A DNA stretch of 64,000 nt from Prunella strophiata (GCA_036583965.1 JAZBQD010000027.1:28651001-28715000); one strand, 5' to 3'; shown: positions 39,501 through 49,714, counted from the first letter of the stretch. Numbers and translations: made by a program. Notes: generated from the sequence alone by a model not told the origin.

Positions 39501-40536
39501 GGAATATCTGGAAAACAGACAGCATTCATTGACACTGTGCCAGTCATTGCTAAGCAAAGTTTTTTTCCAGAAACTATTTGAACAGATTCAGATCTCTTGC
39601 CTTTTTATGTGAGATGGAGGTACAAACTACAGACCCTAATGATACTGAAATTTTAGAACTTCATAGCAATTCTCATGCATTGAGCTGACACTCCCCACAC
39701 ACACAAACCCCAGAGCTGCTCATCAGACACATGTAAGGGAAAAGTAAAACAACCATGGCCAAACCAAAGGCCCAGAACTGGAACATGGAGTCTGAGGACT
39801 CCTTCACAGCCCACATTCTTTTTACATTGAGCTTTCAGGGAAGCCATAGTCCTGTGCTAATTCACATTCCACCATCACAAGCACAGCATTAGAACTTTAC
39901 TAGAATGGGAAGAGGACTGTGAGGGAAACCATCTTTGAAGAAAATAATACATTATCTGATGTATGGACAGAACTAGTAAATGTCCAAAACACAAGCTGAG
40001 TGTATTTTATTATCTCTAGTAAAAGTACTATTCCAAAAGAAATCCTATTTTTAGAATTCAGTCATAAAATTAATGAACACAGGGATACAAGCTTATAAAT
40101 ACCAGTAAAACTATTCTTGAGTATGATGTACTACTACACATTTATAATCAGAAAGTATATACTGCAGTTTACTTGATGTAAGAGAGAGGCAATTTTATTC
40201 TGTCTCTTCACCCTGATGGGTGATTGTCTTAACCAAGAATACTAGACTAAACCCAGACTTTTGGGCTGAGAGAATGAGGGAGGGTGTTAATGGCATTCAC
40301 TATGGGTCCAGACTTACTTAAATTGCATCACAGCAGAAAAAAATTAAAGACTTATAAGTTCTTCTCTTTAACACTGTGATATTTACACACTAGCTTACCA
40401 TATTCACATGACTGCTGCAAATCTGAGATAATTCGAAGAATGTTGTTCATTAAATTTGTTCTTTGCTCACTTTCCAGAATGCTTGCTGTTGAGGGGTAGG
40501 CAGAGTCAATATATGTCAAGTCTGACAGATAAATAC
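9526..40536 (-). CDS. RALGPS2: RALGPS2, 3' part: 12 coding exons, residues 203-583
   Basis: Guanine nucleotide exchange factor for the small GTPase RalA, with a CDC25/RasGEF catalytic domain, a central proline-rich PXXP motif that recruits SH3 adaptors, and a C-terminal PH domain that places it at the plasma membrane (family knowledge). Twelve minus-strand exons were joined by hand: 40399-40536, 39417-39507, 37018-37085, 36229-36364, 35191-35342, 25720-25774, 22412-22489, 20758-20863, 19926-20018, 12659-12764, 11341-11432 and 9526-9555. Every junction has AG/GT borders and matching phase, with no internal stop. The join gives 381 residues counting the split first glycine. That equals residues 203-583 of the human protein as remembered, with high identity. 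The start codon and most of the RasGEF domain lie upstream, outside the window. Identification is very secure; exon ends are hand-called. Confidence 0.96.
9556..11340 (-). other. RALGPS2 intron before the last exon
   Basis: About 1.8 kb of AT-rich intron between the residue 544-574 exon and the last exon. I see no gene, RNA or interspersed repeat in it. Confidence 0.8.
11341..11432 (-). CDS. RALGPS2: RALGPS2 exon, residues 544-574, PH C-terminal helix
   Basis: A 92-bp exon reading [20 protein letters not shown] then [10 protein letters not shown]. The invariant tryptophan of the PH C-terminal helix is in MLWFKHL. The acceptor has a long pyrimidine run (TTTCCTCTTTCTTAG) and the donor is GTGAGAGG. 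Confidence 0.96.
11433..12658 (-). other. RALGPS2 intron within the PH-domain coding region
   Basis: A 1.2-kb intron. Its only notable content is a short degenerate tandem repeat at 12079-12135. Open frames here show no recognisable family. Confidence 0.8.
12079..12135. repeat. Degenerate tandem repeat of TAATAATGTTCTT
   Basis: Four imperfect copies of a TAATAATGTTCTT-like unit lie in tandem, probably from replication slippage. Confidence 0.8.
12659..12764 (-). CDS. RALGPS2: RALGPS2 exon, residues 509-544, PH domain
   Basis: A 106-bp exon reading [20 protein letters not shown] then [14 protein letters not shown], further PH-domain strands. The acceptor is GTATTTCCAG and the donor is GTAAGC. 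The final glycine codon is split with the next exon. Confidence 0.96.
12765..19925 (-). other. RALGPS2 7.2-kb intron
   Basis: This intron contains one clear CR1 copy (14278-14567) and a pyrimidine-biased stretch around 13440-13890 with a long open plus-strand frame of no recognisable family. The rest is AT-rich unique sequence with no gene seen. Confidence 0.75.
14278..14567 (-). mobile_element. CR1 LINE 3' end fragment
   Basis: The plus strand reads as the complement of the 3' end of an avian CR1 retrotransposon. It has the terminal 8-bp repeats (CACAGAAT, CACAAAAT, CACAGAAT), then GGGTTGGAAGGGACATTAAA, CCCCATCCAACCTGGCCTTG, CTGGGCAACCTGTGCCA and GAATTTCTCCCTAATATCC in the canonical order. 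The element therefore lies on the minus strand, 5'-truncated as is usual for CR1, with no reverse transcriptase region left. A short internal duplication around the CTTGAACA motif and point changes suggest an old copy. Confidence 0.92.
19926..20018 (-). CDS. RALGPS2: RALGPS2 exon, residues 478-508, PH domain
   Basis: A 93-bp exon of exactly 31 codons reading [20 protein letters not shown] then [10 protein letters not shown], the central beta strands of the PH domain. The acceptor is CTCTCCAG and the donor is GTATGTA. Both ends are phase 0. Confidence 0.96.
20019..20757 (-). other. RALGPS2 short intron inside the PH domain
   Basis: A 739-bp intron. Apart from a small (AAAC)n run at 20031-20047 next to the acceptor, I see nothing in it. 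Confidence 0.8.
20031..20047. repeat. (AAAC)n short microsatellite
   Basis: Four AAAC units just upstream (transcript sense) of the acceptor at 20019. Read on the minus strand they give a GTTT-rich tract, part of the polypyrimidine-like region before the splice site. Confidence 0.8.
20758..20863 (-). CDS. RALGPS2: RALGPS2 exon, residues 442-477, start of PH domain
   Basis: A 106-bp exon reading [20 protein letters not shown], then [13 protein letters not shown], the first strands of the PH domain with the basic loop expected to contact phosphoinositides. The acceptor is GTCCTTTCAG and the donor is GTAAGA. Confidence 0.95.
20864..22411 (-). other. RALGPS2 intron after the 78-bp exon
   Basis: A 1.5-kb AT-rich intron, GTACAA donor side to GTCCTTTCAG acceptor side. 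I see no other feature in it. Confidence 0.75.
22412..22489 (-). CDS. RALGPS2: RALGPS2 78-bp frame-neutral exon, residues 416-442
   Basis: A small exon recognised from family memory by [18 protein letters not shown] and MKASS. It is open in the required phase: the preceding exon ends AG, this one starts G and ends AG, and the next starts C. Including it brings the joined protein to exactly 583 residues, the human length. Both splice sites look weak. The acceptor AATGGAATCCAACAG has almost no pyrimidine tract, and the donor is GTACAA. The basic stretch just before the PH domain could therefore be alternatively spliced. Confidence 0.85.
22490..25719 (-). other. RALGPS2 intron before the 78-bp exon
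   Basis: A 3.2-kb intron ending in an unusually poor polypyrimidine tract before the exon at 22489. No gene or repeat was recognised. Confidence 0.75.
25720..25774 (-). CDS. RALGPS2: RALGPS2 exon, residues 398-416
   Basis: A short 55-bp exon reading [17 protein letters not shown], an acidic serine-rich linker. The acceptor is ATTTCTCTAG and the donor is GTAAGAA. It ends two bases into a codon (AG), the same phase as the end of the next exon, so that next exon can be skipped without losing frame. Confidence 0.94.
25775..35190 (-). other. RALGPS2 9.4-kb intron
   Basis: The largest complete RALGPS2 intron in the window. It is AT-rich and mostly unique, with small A-runs (for example near 31068 and 34980). 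A short inverted repeat (29666-29675 with 29688-29697) is the only structure noticed. No gene was recognised. Confidence 0.75.
35191..35342 (-). CDS. RALGPS2: RALGPS2 exon, residues 347-398, central linker
   Basis: A 152-bp exon reading [19 protein letters not shown], then [10 protein letters not shown], then [10 protein letters not shown]. The acceptor is GGTTTCTAG and the donor is GTAGGA. It is clearly richer in G+C and CpG than the surrounding intron; AACACGGCGG and AAAGCGCGAC are examples on the coding strand. This low-complexity, serine-rich linker has no known fold. Confidence 0.95.
35343..36228 (-). other. RALGPS2 0.9-kb intron with palindromic AT segment
   Basis: This intron contains a near-palindromic AT-rich segment around 35486-35518 and a 7-bp stem hairpin (ACTGGCA/TGCCAGT) at about 35524-35542. 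Both lie close to the acceptor of the next exon. No gene was seen. Confidence 0.7.
36229..36364 (-). CDS. RALGPS2: RALGPS2 exon, residues 302-347, PXXP motif
   Basis: A 136-bp exon carrying the SH3-binding segment [11 protein letters not shown] (about residues 323-332), followed by [11 protein letters not shown]. In the family the PXXP motif binds adaptors such as Grb2 and PLC-gamma. The acceptor is CTTCCCAG. The donor is GTCAGC, weaker than the GTAAG form used by most neighbours. Reading through that donor stays open for only 8 codons, so correct splicing matters here. The asparagine codon AA|T is completed by the next exon. Confidence 0.95.
36365..37017 (-). other. RALGPS2 0.65-kb intron
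   Basis: A short intron with nothing further recognised. Confidence 0.8.
37018..37085 (-). CDS. RALGPS2: RALGPS2 exon, residues 279-302, linker
   Basis: A 68-bp exon reading [20 protein letters not shown]. It is a serine/threonine-rich linker between the catalytic domain and the proline-rich motif. The acceptor is CTTTAATGCAG and the donor is GTAAATG. It ends on the first base of a glycine codon. Confidence 0.95.
38598..38624 (+). other. Canonical G-quadruplex motif
   Basis: Five G-runs of three or more (GGG-C-GGG-CAGGAT-GGG-AAC-GGG-T-GGGG) with loops of 1, 6, 3 and 1 bases on the plus strand. That strand is the template of RALGPS2, so the RALGPS2 transcript would carry the C-rich complement. 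The motif sits in an islet with several CpGs (CCCGGGCGGG, CTCGAG) inside an AT-rich intron. Confidence 0.8.
39245..39303 (-). mobile_element. CR1 LINE remnant
   Basis: ATCTCATCTAGTTCCAACCC followed by CCTGCAATGGGCAGAGATACC matches the near-3' segment of avian CR1, in the same orientation as the copy at 14278-14567. Only about 55 bp remain. Confidence 0.75.
39417..39507 (-). CDS. RALGPS2: RALGPS2 exon, residues 249-279
   Basis: A 91-bp exon reading [14 protein letters not shown] then FVEDDNY, the C-terminal border of the RasGEF domain. The acceptor is GTTTTCCAG and the donor is GTAAGTG. The final lysine codon is split AA|A with the next exon. Confidence 0.95.
39508..40398 (-). other. RALGPS2 0.9-kb intron
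   Basis: AT-rich intron between the two RasGEF-end exons. Nothing else was recognised. Confidence 0.8.
40399..40536 (-). CDS. RALGPS2: RALGPS2 exon, residues 203-249, end of RasGEF domain
   Basis: First RALGPS2 exon in the window in transcript order. It reads [15 protein letters not shown] and ends in DLQQSCEY, the last helices of the CDC25-type RasGEF catalytic domain. The acceptor is CTCATTTCAG and the donor is GTAAGC. Both edge codons are split: a glycine at the start (one base from the previous exon) and an aspartate at the end. Length is 138 bp. The preceding exon, which should end near a CIPYLG motif, was not found in the 23 kb upstream. Confidence 0.95.
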
Positions 40537-41558
40537 CTGAAATGAGATTAGAATGAGAAGTTTCTTTGTTTAATGTCTTACATTGAGCAGAAAAAAACCC
40601 CCGTCATCAAGAATATTGTGAAGAATTTTTGCTTGCACTAACATTAAAGCAGGTTGACAAAAGCATTGTCTCAGAATAGGATTTTGGATTTACCTGGGAA
40701 ATAATTTTAGAAATCTAAAAGTAATTACAAGGAAATGCACAACTACTCATAAAGCTCATCTTCTCCACAGCACCAATTTACTACTCCCTTGACAAATATG
40801 AAGCATACTAAACACACAATACTAAAATACACCATCAAAATTAATTGTTTAGGAAGTCCTACTACTTCATTCCTCCAAAGCACCAATTAAAAAACAATAG
40901 AAGGATAAATTATACCCATAACACTTCAAGCTGAATAAAAACTCAAGCTCAGCAACATGGGAAAGATTAACTAGGGAAAATGGGCAACCAGATTGAAATG
41001 AATGAATCCTGCAGTTTGTAAAAATCACAGTTCCAAAGATCCAACAGCCTTCCAGATAAGTAATTTCATATACCCTATCTGCCTTCTTCCCCTGCACTGC
41101 CTGCAACCTTACTGCTTCTTCAATCCCCTCATGTAGAGAGGAAAATCCTCCTCCTTACACACTGATGCTGTAGATAAAATGTTTATTTTATTTCTGACCA
41201 CAACTCCATTGAACGTCACCTGTTTGTCTCAACTAAGTGAAGCATATCCTGACCAACTCTGCTGTTCAAAGGAATTGGTCTGCATCCCTTGCCTCTTTCA
41301 CAGATATCCCAATTTTAAAAAATTACACAAACTTAAACAATATTGTTTAAGAAACTTGTTTCAGTAACAGGGAAATTTTTAAATTGTATTTTACTTCACC
41401 TCTCAGCCTTGTACAACCAAAATCATAACAAGGACTTTGGCTTTACAGGTGGAAGACTATTAATACAACCTCACAAGAACAGCAGTTGTGTTTGCATAGC
41501 ACCTAACCAGTACAGTTCTCAAATGTGAGCTGGGAAACTCTGGGCATCCCTCCAAAAC

Positions 41559-41594
41559 CAACACACACACACACACGTGTGCACGCACACACAG
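41559..41594. repeat. (CA)n microsatellite with central ACGTGT
   Basis: A CA dinucleotide run interrupted by CACGTGTGCACG, making the centre self-complementary. Confidence 0.85.
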
Positions 41595-42679
41595 AAACAA
41601 ATTAAAATACTTGTGGTTGAAGGGTGACATATAAAAAAAGTGAATAAAAAGGTATTATACATGACCTGATATACTACTAAATCTCTCAATTTTCTGTTCT
41701 GCTAGAAACAGTTTGCTAAAAAACAGAAAGGATAATCAGAAACATCAGGTAGCTGGCATAAGCTGTCCTGGATCTGAATTTACTAACCCATGTCCTAACA
41801 ATCCTTAAAAATCCCAAACCCACTCAGTCTTCCACAGAAGGAAGTAAATCATACTTATTAACTATATATAAGGAAATTCCCTGTAACAGGCACCTGCACT
41901 ATTATGCAGGATTTTATAAACCACTGCATTTGTAGAATTACCTCTGAATGACTTATACTGATCTTTTTGCTAAATCAAAACCAAGACTTCCTGTAAAGAG
42001 CAGTTTCTCTAAACCTACTGGATGCATTTCTATGAAATCCTAAAATAATTTTGAAAGCATACAAGGGTAATTCTCTTTCAAATGTAATTGGCACTGCCTT
42101 AGTGAAGAAACCAGAAAGATCAATGGCAGTAAATTGAATGCACTAAAGTGCTGGCTGAGCATGGACAGAACCAATCCCAGATCCTGCATTTCTTGTAGAG
42201 CGTAATCTCTGTGGCTTTTGCTACTTCTAACACCAGTCAGATGTTATCAAATATTCTGATACCTACCCAAAACCATCACACATAGAGTTTTAACGTTTTC
42301 CACATGTATTGGAGAATTCATGCCTTTAACAACTGGAACTGTTTCTTATTAAGTGAACGTCAAGAGTTGAATGCGACATTCTGTTGAACATTCTTCTAGA
42401 CTACAAATGCTTCATTTTTCCTGTTGCATCCAGCCAGGCTGCCCCTTTTATTCCCAGCAACACAAATCCAGTTTTATCAGCCTGAAAGAATCTTTCTTCT
42501 AAATGAAGCCCAGTACTGTTATAACTTGAAAGGCATCTTTAGGCAGCATAGTAAAAATGTTTGATTTGTAATTGCCGGCTGAACTCTTGCACAGTCCGTT
42601 GCCATATGGTACCTCCCTTCTACTGGCAAACAATCTTTCCTTGTTCCTAACTTCTCAGCCTCCCTACCCCCTCCTTTTC

Positions 42680-42945
42680 TGGAGGGTATGGATAGGAAAT
42701 CCGAAGGAGGAGTTTCTTCTGCTCTCCGAGTGCTCGCGGTGACATCATAGGTGGGCTGAACGGCTGAGCCGAGTGTGTGTTTGTTTAAAAAAACACTGTC
42801 CAAAAGTGATGTATATGGAATCTGGGTCAGCTGTAGCTGGTTAGAGCACTTCTGCATGTGAGAATTAAACACTGCAGTTTCAAAATCATCTCTCTCTCTT
42901 CTGGAATAATGCATACTAGAGCATTACTTTTTTTTCTTTTTTTTT
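42680..42945 (+). promoter_or_regulatory. Possible ANGPTL1 promoter region
   Basis: This stretch has more CpG than its surroundings and a CRE-like GTGACATCAT at about 42739-42748, and precedes the candidate non-coding first exon by 200-300 bp. The position suits a promoter for ANGPTL1, whose coding exon begins 6.8 kb downstream. It is a guess from context; no TATA box or initiator can be called with confidence. Confidence 0.3.
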
Positions 42946-42949
42946 TAAA

Positions 42950-43155
42950 AACTGATTAGTTAGCTTGGTTATCGTATGGAGAAACCCAATTCCTCAATAC
43001 AGCTTGGATCTAACAGAGAAAGACAAAAGCAGTTTTCAGCTCCAGCTGCAGATTAACACTCCACACCATCGGGTAATATAGGAAGCAAAAGCAATTTGGC
43101 CTCTGGATTTTCCATCTGCCACAGAAGCAAACCAGCTGGAAGACTTTATTTCTTG
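42950..43155 (+). other. ANGPTL1: Candidate non-coding first exon of ANGPTL1
   Basis: The segment ends in a strong donor, TTTCTTG|GTAAGTTTT, at 43155/43156. It lacks a long open frame and lies upstream of the first coding exon, which has its own acceptor (TGTTCAATAG at 49714) and so requires a 5' exon. The start shown is approximate. Other 5' exons between 43156 and 49714 are possible. Confidence 0.4.
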
Positions 43156-46100
43156 GTAAGTTTTAAAGTTATTCTTACTTACAAATTTAATTTTGAGCTA
43201 TTTCTGAATGCTACATGCATCTCCCTCAACATAAAATTGTGAAGAAACAAATCCCTCTCAGCCTGAGAAACATTTGACAACTAACATTAAGATTCATTTT
43301 TGTGGCATTTGGTAGACTTTGGAAAGAATTAAAAAAAGGCACTGCATAAGAGCACAGACTAACTTGTTCCAGTTGTAGGGATGAACAAGTTTCGGTTGTT
43401 TAGCTGTATTGTTATCTACAGTTACAGAAAATTAGCACTACCAGATTCTTTGCTAAGCATGTAATTTGGGCACTGGGAACATACTCATGTGAAATTCTGA
43501 TCCCACCATAAGGCAAAAGCAAAAATCCTATCGATTTCAGGGCAGCTGGATTTCACCCAACACCAGAGCATAGACCTAGCATTACTAGAACTAGAAAATG
43601 GATACCTCAATAAAACCACTGTGAAAAGTCCCAAGCAAATCAATGCACATCTGTAAGTAGCAATCATTGTATATTGTTTCAAGTATGTTTTTATTTATGG
43701 TACTTCTGAGGAGCTGAAGTTGCCTGAGTCCTAGAGCCAACCAAGAAACCAGAGTCATACATTGATTCAGAACATAATCGAATTTAGAGCACAATCAATT
43801 GTGCAGCTGAAAATCCAAAGACATTGCTGCAACAGGCACTAATACCTTCCTTTTTTGTACCTCAATCGAACTGCAGTTTGTTTCTAAATAAAGATCCATT
43901 TCATAAACACGAAATGCCGTGTACGAAGCAACACTACATTAAGTGGAAAATTGAGGGGTTTGTTTACAGCTCATTAGAGGAAGGAAGGGAGAAGAATGCT
44001 GCTGCTAATCAATGATTCAAACAAGAAAGTTGTTTACAAACAGAAGACAAAAGTACAGATGAAAACCAAAAAATACTTGCTTATACATAGGACAAGTATA
44101 CAAAACTTTCTTCATGCTGACTTGGAGATTAAAATACAGTAAATAATCCAGAACAATGCAAATGAACTTCAGTGATGTATCTGTATTTACAAACTCAGAG
44201 CTGCCTGACACAGTAAGAGAGAAGGAAGGGGCTGATGCTAAATGAGAGACAAAGTGTTACAGAAGACAAACTTAATTAAGATTTAGTAGCTACCAGAGGA
44301 AAAAAGTCTGAAGCAACCTTGATAAACAAGAAAGATGGATCCTTTCCAAGTTCTTGAGCCCTTTTCCTTACTATCCTTTTGTGCTGATTTACATAAGGAG
44401 GAGAAACATCTAAACAACAACAACACAACCCTCATCCGAAGCACATGATGTGCTTTGGACACCAGGCTCCATTCATTCATCATCAGCCAAGGGCTTGATT
44501 TACACTGCTTAGAACAATTCCTAAATCTTTCACAAATGAAAACAGCTGAGTCAATAATTTTAAAGCAATAAACTGGCTGTATACAAGGTTTTAACTCTCT
44601 CTCCTTTGCTGCCTTCCAACTTTAGAGTTCAAATTTTGAAATGTTTGTTTTAAAACAAATAATGCAATGCTGCTGCCAAAAGAATAATCTCAAGTACAGT
44701 GAAAAAAAATACACTATTTGAAGTTTTAAAGGAACTTACTAAAAAGAATAGAAATTCTGAACATTTATACTTGAGCAGTAAGTACATGGCTCTGTTTGGT
44801 TGAAATTATTGTTTTCTTGGGCTTTGTTTTTTGTAACATGCCCTATTGGTTTGGTACTTAAAATTTATACACCAATGAATGAAGTACAATTTCCTACAGC
44901 AAGTATAACTAGATGCTTAATATCTTCAGTATCTGTTCTAAGCAGAACTCTGGAGCCCCAAAATCACACATTTCCATATACAAAATGTACCACTGCATTG
45001 TACCTGCCTGTTTAAACAGTGCAAACACACGCAGTGGCACCAACAAATGCAAAGGAACCCCCATGCTAAAAAAACTTCACCAAAAAATCTGGAAAGTGCC
45101 ATGAAATTTTGCTGTGCATTCAGAATACCTCCTGTGACAAAATTAACAAATCTCTTCTGCAGAGAATTTCTAAGAAGTTACCATTTTTAAAAGGGGCACG
45201 TTTCCAATGACAACCTCAAAACCCCCTGAAGATTTTTAGATTGCCTTTCCTAAAAGGAATCAGATTCATGGCAATCTCTGAAGCAGAATTCTGTGACTCA
45301 ATACATCACATATCTGATGAACAAAACCCAAGAACATATTATTCCTGGATCTCAGTCAATACAATTGAAAGTAATCCTGTTATTTCAGCAGAGGCAGAAG
45401 GACTTGCCGGAAAAGCACTTGTTTATATAGGGAGAAGTAACTTACTTAAAAACAGAGATATACTGAAATCCATGGGAACATTTCTCCTATAGGAAGAGGG
45501 TTTTCCCCACATTAGTATTACTTCTAATGTCATGGACCCAGTTTTAAGCTAAAAAAATCTACAAAAATCCTCACTTAGCCTGTGCAGACATAGGGGAACA
45601 CAGCTGGGTTTATTGATTTCAGCTGCTAAGGCAAAGCTCAACAGAAAATGAAGTCTGTGTAACATCAATAACAGAGCTCCCTGACTAGCTGGTATCATGG
45701 CCAGGGCATCTTTAGTCTCAGGATTGTAATTTACTTTCTTAAAGAACCCAGTCTGTTTCTCCTCCTGTTACACGTAAGAGGGCACTGCTGGCATTTATCA
45801 TTTGACCATATTCTCTTAATAAATATCTGAAATAAAGACAAGTACTGATACTGCATTTTCCATACAAAAGGAATCCTATATTCCCATTTACCTGCAACAG
45901 CTTTGTTATGTTTACCCATATCACCCTAAACTGCCCAGGGAGAATGAGCCTTTGTCAGCTCTGGAAGAAGAGATTCCAATTTGTGTTGTGGGTTTCCAAA
46001 TTTTACATCCTGCTGAACATGAGTCACAGCAGTACAACAAAGAACAAATAGTTTGTTGTGCAGAAAGCTAAAAAATGCCAAATATATACCAGCTTCCCCA

Positions 46101-46269
46101 CATCCTGATCTATGCAACCCTGTACTTGTGATTACAATACTTCTAGGGGGTAACACAGTCTGTGTTACAGCAGTTAAAAAGAGTAGTTACTGGCTTGTTT
46201 TGCTCTTTTAAATTGGATTTTTTAAAGTAATAAATCAAAAACTAATTTTGAAAGCAAGTTGGGGTTTTT

Positions 46270-46270
<1 letters not shown>

Positions 46271-46303
<33 letters not shown>
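46271..46303. repeat. Poly(T) run of 33 bases
   Basis: An uninterrupted T33 on the plus strand. It could be the A-tail of a minus-strand retrocopy, but the sequence beside it shows no recognisable gene or element, so a simple homopolymer expansion is as likely. Confidence 0.95.
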
Positions 46304-46305
<2 letters not shown>

Positions 46306-49222
46306 ACAGGAATCACTCTGGAAAAAGAAAGAAATCAGAAGAAATGGCATTAAATATAAAACAGTATTGAAGCACTGTCTACAGCTCTGAGTGTTTCTGA
46401 CAAGCTGATGAAGAAGCTTGTGTTGCTGTGAATAACTGCACATTTTCTTCTGCAGAAGCTATAAAACATCAGCAGGCCAGAACATACATAATGAAACCCC
46501 TACAGAAATCTGAGACCCAAAACTGGGTGGCACAGAAACACAACAGAACCAGCTGAAATGAGAGTTTATTCTGATCTAAAAACCGTGACATTTAATGAAG
46601 AGTTAAATAACATATTTCAAAGCAATGGTATCTATAATCACAAGATACTTGCTGCATTTCCAGGGTCTGCACCAGCAGCCCCACTCAGCAGAGGTGACTC
46701 CAAACCTGCAGGGAGGGTTGGAGACTGGTTCTGTCTGAGCTGATCCCTGAGCCTCAGCTGTCTCCTAACAGTTCTGCCACTATCTAAACACCTAAACTTA
46801 GGAATCCAGGATAAAATGTGTCTGATCTAAAACCCCTAAAACTATTTCTCAGCTCTAATTTTAATTTGTCATTTTTTTCTTACATATTAGGCTATCATTC
46901 TGGGATACTTTGGATAAACAGCTCCTATTTTTTTGAGCTGCTTGCCCAGAACATCAGGAAATTTCTGAAACAGTATTTTCATTTCCTTCTAAGCTGATTA
47001 AAACTCCAGGTAAATATCTTGCTCAGAACCTATTACTGTATAACAAGTTAGGCATTAAGCTGCTCAAACTTGACAAGCAGTATTTTAAAACATTTGATTT
47101 TTTTCAACATCAGCATTTCCATGGAAGCATATACATTCCCTATCAGGTAGATTCTCAGAAGGAACTCATCCCTGCTTATCTGAAGGTCTCAGTTTACTAC
47201 AAGATATGCCCTGAATTTCAAATTCTAGGGCATCATCTTATTCAGCTGCTGGATTTGGCTATGCTGTATTAGACCCTATAATTCATTTAATGGTCTGACA
47301 GCACATGTATAGACATAGAGCTTGAAATTTTAATACCTAAGGGCAAAAGTTCAAAATGAACACATTTAATATTAAAAGAAATGCAGAAAGCAGACTGCAG
47401 CAGAATACACGGCTAGTACATGGACTATGTTGCAAAGTGATTTGTTTTGAAAGATTGAATTCTATGTATTTTAGGGGGAAAATGTGCTGCTGTGGGGAAA
47501 ACTCCCCGGCCATTCATTATTTCAGTAATTCTGTAGAGTCTTTAAAAGTTTTCAAGAACTAAAATGTTATTTGCTTTCTTGGACTATGAATTACCTATTA
47601 CACACTGTGAAAACAGCAAAATAATGGACTTGTACTATGGCTTCATCCTCAACCATATGCCATGAAGTCTCTTTCCCTCAATCTGCAAATAGTAAATGCA
47701 AAAGTATCAAAAAGTAAGTTAGGAGATGCAAAGAGGTTTTAAACTTCAGACAATTAATTCAGCTCATCCTTGTCAAGTTAGAAACCACAGAGATCAGTTT
47801 CCTATGTGCTTCCCATGATGCATGTGAACATCTAACCTAATGAACTACCAAATCTGAGCACTGTCCAAGTGATTAGTATTTTAAATTTCTGAAATTACCA
47901 AAGAAAAACACACAACCAGCTCTGCAGAAAAGTGATACTTTTTTCCTAACCTTTTTTTTTTTCGTTAAACAGAAGTTACAGTTTCAACAGAGAAATATTA
48001 ACAAAAGTATGAAGTTTTGGTTTTGATAGTAGACACAAAAATACCTATTACTACAAACTAAGATAAGTAAGTATTTTAAAATAAACTCCTCAAACTTATG
48101 TGCTCCCTCCATTTATGCAGGGTAAGAAAGGATTTTTAGTATGTGTTAAATGTGTTTTCTTCCCCTTCCAGAAGCAGGACTTGCAATACAACCATCAGAC
48201 AAACAAAAAATTATCAAACATTTAAGCAGAATTCCTAGCTCTAACTCCTGACTGCATGTACATCATGGTTTAAAGTTTGTAACCACTGCTCTTAGTGAAG
48301 CAAAAAAACAAAGACCTGACAGGTTTCCTGAGGCTGAGCAGACACCATTTGTTGCAATAATATTAAAGCCAGTAACAGAACTGGGAAAAGGGACCTGACC
48401 CAAAAGTCACTTTATCATTTGTAATGTGAATGTAAAGGAAGCAGCACAGCTCTGCTTCTCCTCTGGGATCACTGTGTCAGGATTGCCAAATGCACTTCAA
48501 CTTGGACCTAGCAGGAACAGAAGGATAATTAACTTTGCCTGCTCTTACTGTATTACTCTTTGTAATTATCCAAAGGCCACTGTAGAAAGGCCATCCAAAG
48601 ACTGGCAAAAGGAGGCTGGAAAGGAAAGCCAGATCAACAGCTGAGATAAGAAGAGAGATATGCTTCACAAAGCAAACAAACCATAAAAAATGAAGTTTTT
48701 TTTCCTTATTTAGGTGCTACTTTTCTTTATCATCCCCAAAAACATTCCCAGATATTTATCACTACACTTTAACTCTTTAGAGTTAAAAGAAATTCCTAGT
48801 TTTCTTTAAAAGAGGAATGAAACACTTCAGTATGGTATTTATAATGACAACACACCTGATACTTCAGCATTATTTGGATAAAGATGCTCTCAAAGATTCA
48901 AAAATAGTGTGACAACAATTCTAAATGTTCATCTCAAGGCAACTAAATAGGGACACATATGCAGAGCAAAGAGTGTTCTAAGCATTCCTTACGAATTCAA
49001 AGTCATTTGAATAAGTAATTTTTGATGTTTGCAACAATATCTAATCTCCTGCTAACACTCATGTCCAAAAATAGTCTTAAAGATGCGTTATTCAAGTCTA
49101 CTAAAACTGTGTATATATAAACTTGAAAAATGGGCGTATACATGAATCAGTATGTATATACTATTTAACAAATTATACATATATATCTATATATAAAGCT
49201 AAAGGAGGACCAGAATTCCAAC

Positions 49223-49225
<3 letters not shown>

Positions 49226-49278
<53 letters not shown>

Positions 49279-49330
49279 TATAAATATAAATATAAATATA
49301 AATATAAATATAAATATTTATATAAATAAT
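49226..49330. repeat. (TA)n and (TAAATA)n AT-rich microsatellite
   Basis: About 45 bp of TA dinucleotides followed by about 55 bp of TAAATA units. It starts about 490 bp before the first ANGPTL1 coding exon. Confidence 0.95.
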
Positions 49331-49714
49331 TTAATCTCCCTACTTTCCTTCCAGGAAGGTATTCTGCAAGCACTCCATGTTCCATAACCTCGTGCAGGTA
49401 ATTGCAGTGAGCACAGATCTGAGCAATCTGATAATGGAGTGTAACACAGAATCATAAGCACAGCAATGTGAAAAATTTTTTCTGAAAATTTACCCATTGC
49501 AACAACTCCTTTACTAAATCCTGTATCTAAATTATAGTATTTCCTGCTCAAAACAGCCAGCCAATTTAATGGAATCTAACTCCAAGGAAGAGATTCCAAA
49601 GGCTTGGCTACATACATGCAAGCATGGCAAACTCATCAGTTTAAGCAGTTTAAAAGTCCAGGAACTTTAGTCATGCCTCTGGTTTAATGACTTTATCTTT
49701 TATCTGTTCAATAG

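Larger units (their letters stand above)
43156..49714 (+). other. ANGPTL1 putative 5' intron
   Basis: 6.5 kb between the candidate first exon and the first coding exon. It contains a poly-T run at 46271-46303 and an AT-rich microsatellite at 49226-49330. No coding sequence was recognised. Confidence 0.5.

Noticed and set aside
42519..42914. 131-codon minus-strand frame
   Set aside because: No recognisable family. It overlaps the candidate ANGPTL1 promoter region on the other strand, and the RALGPS2 join is already complete without it.
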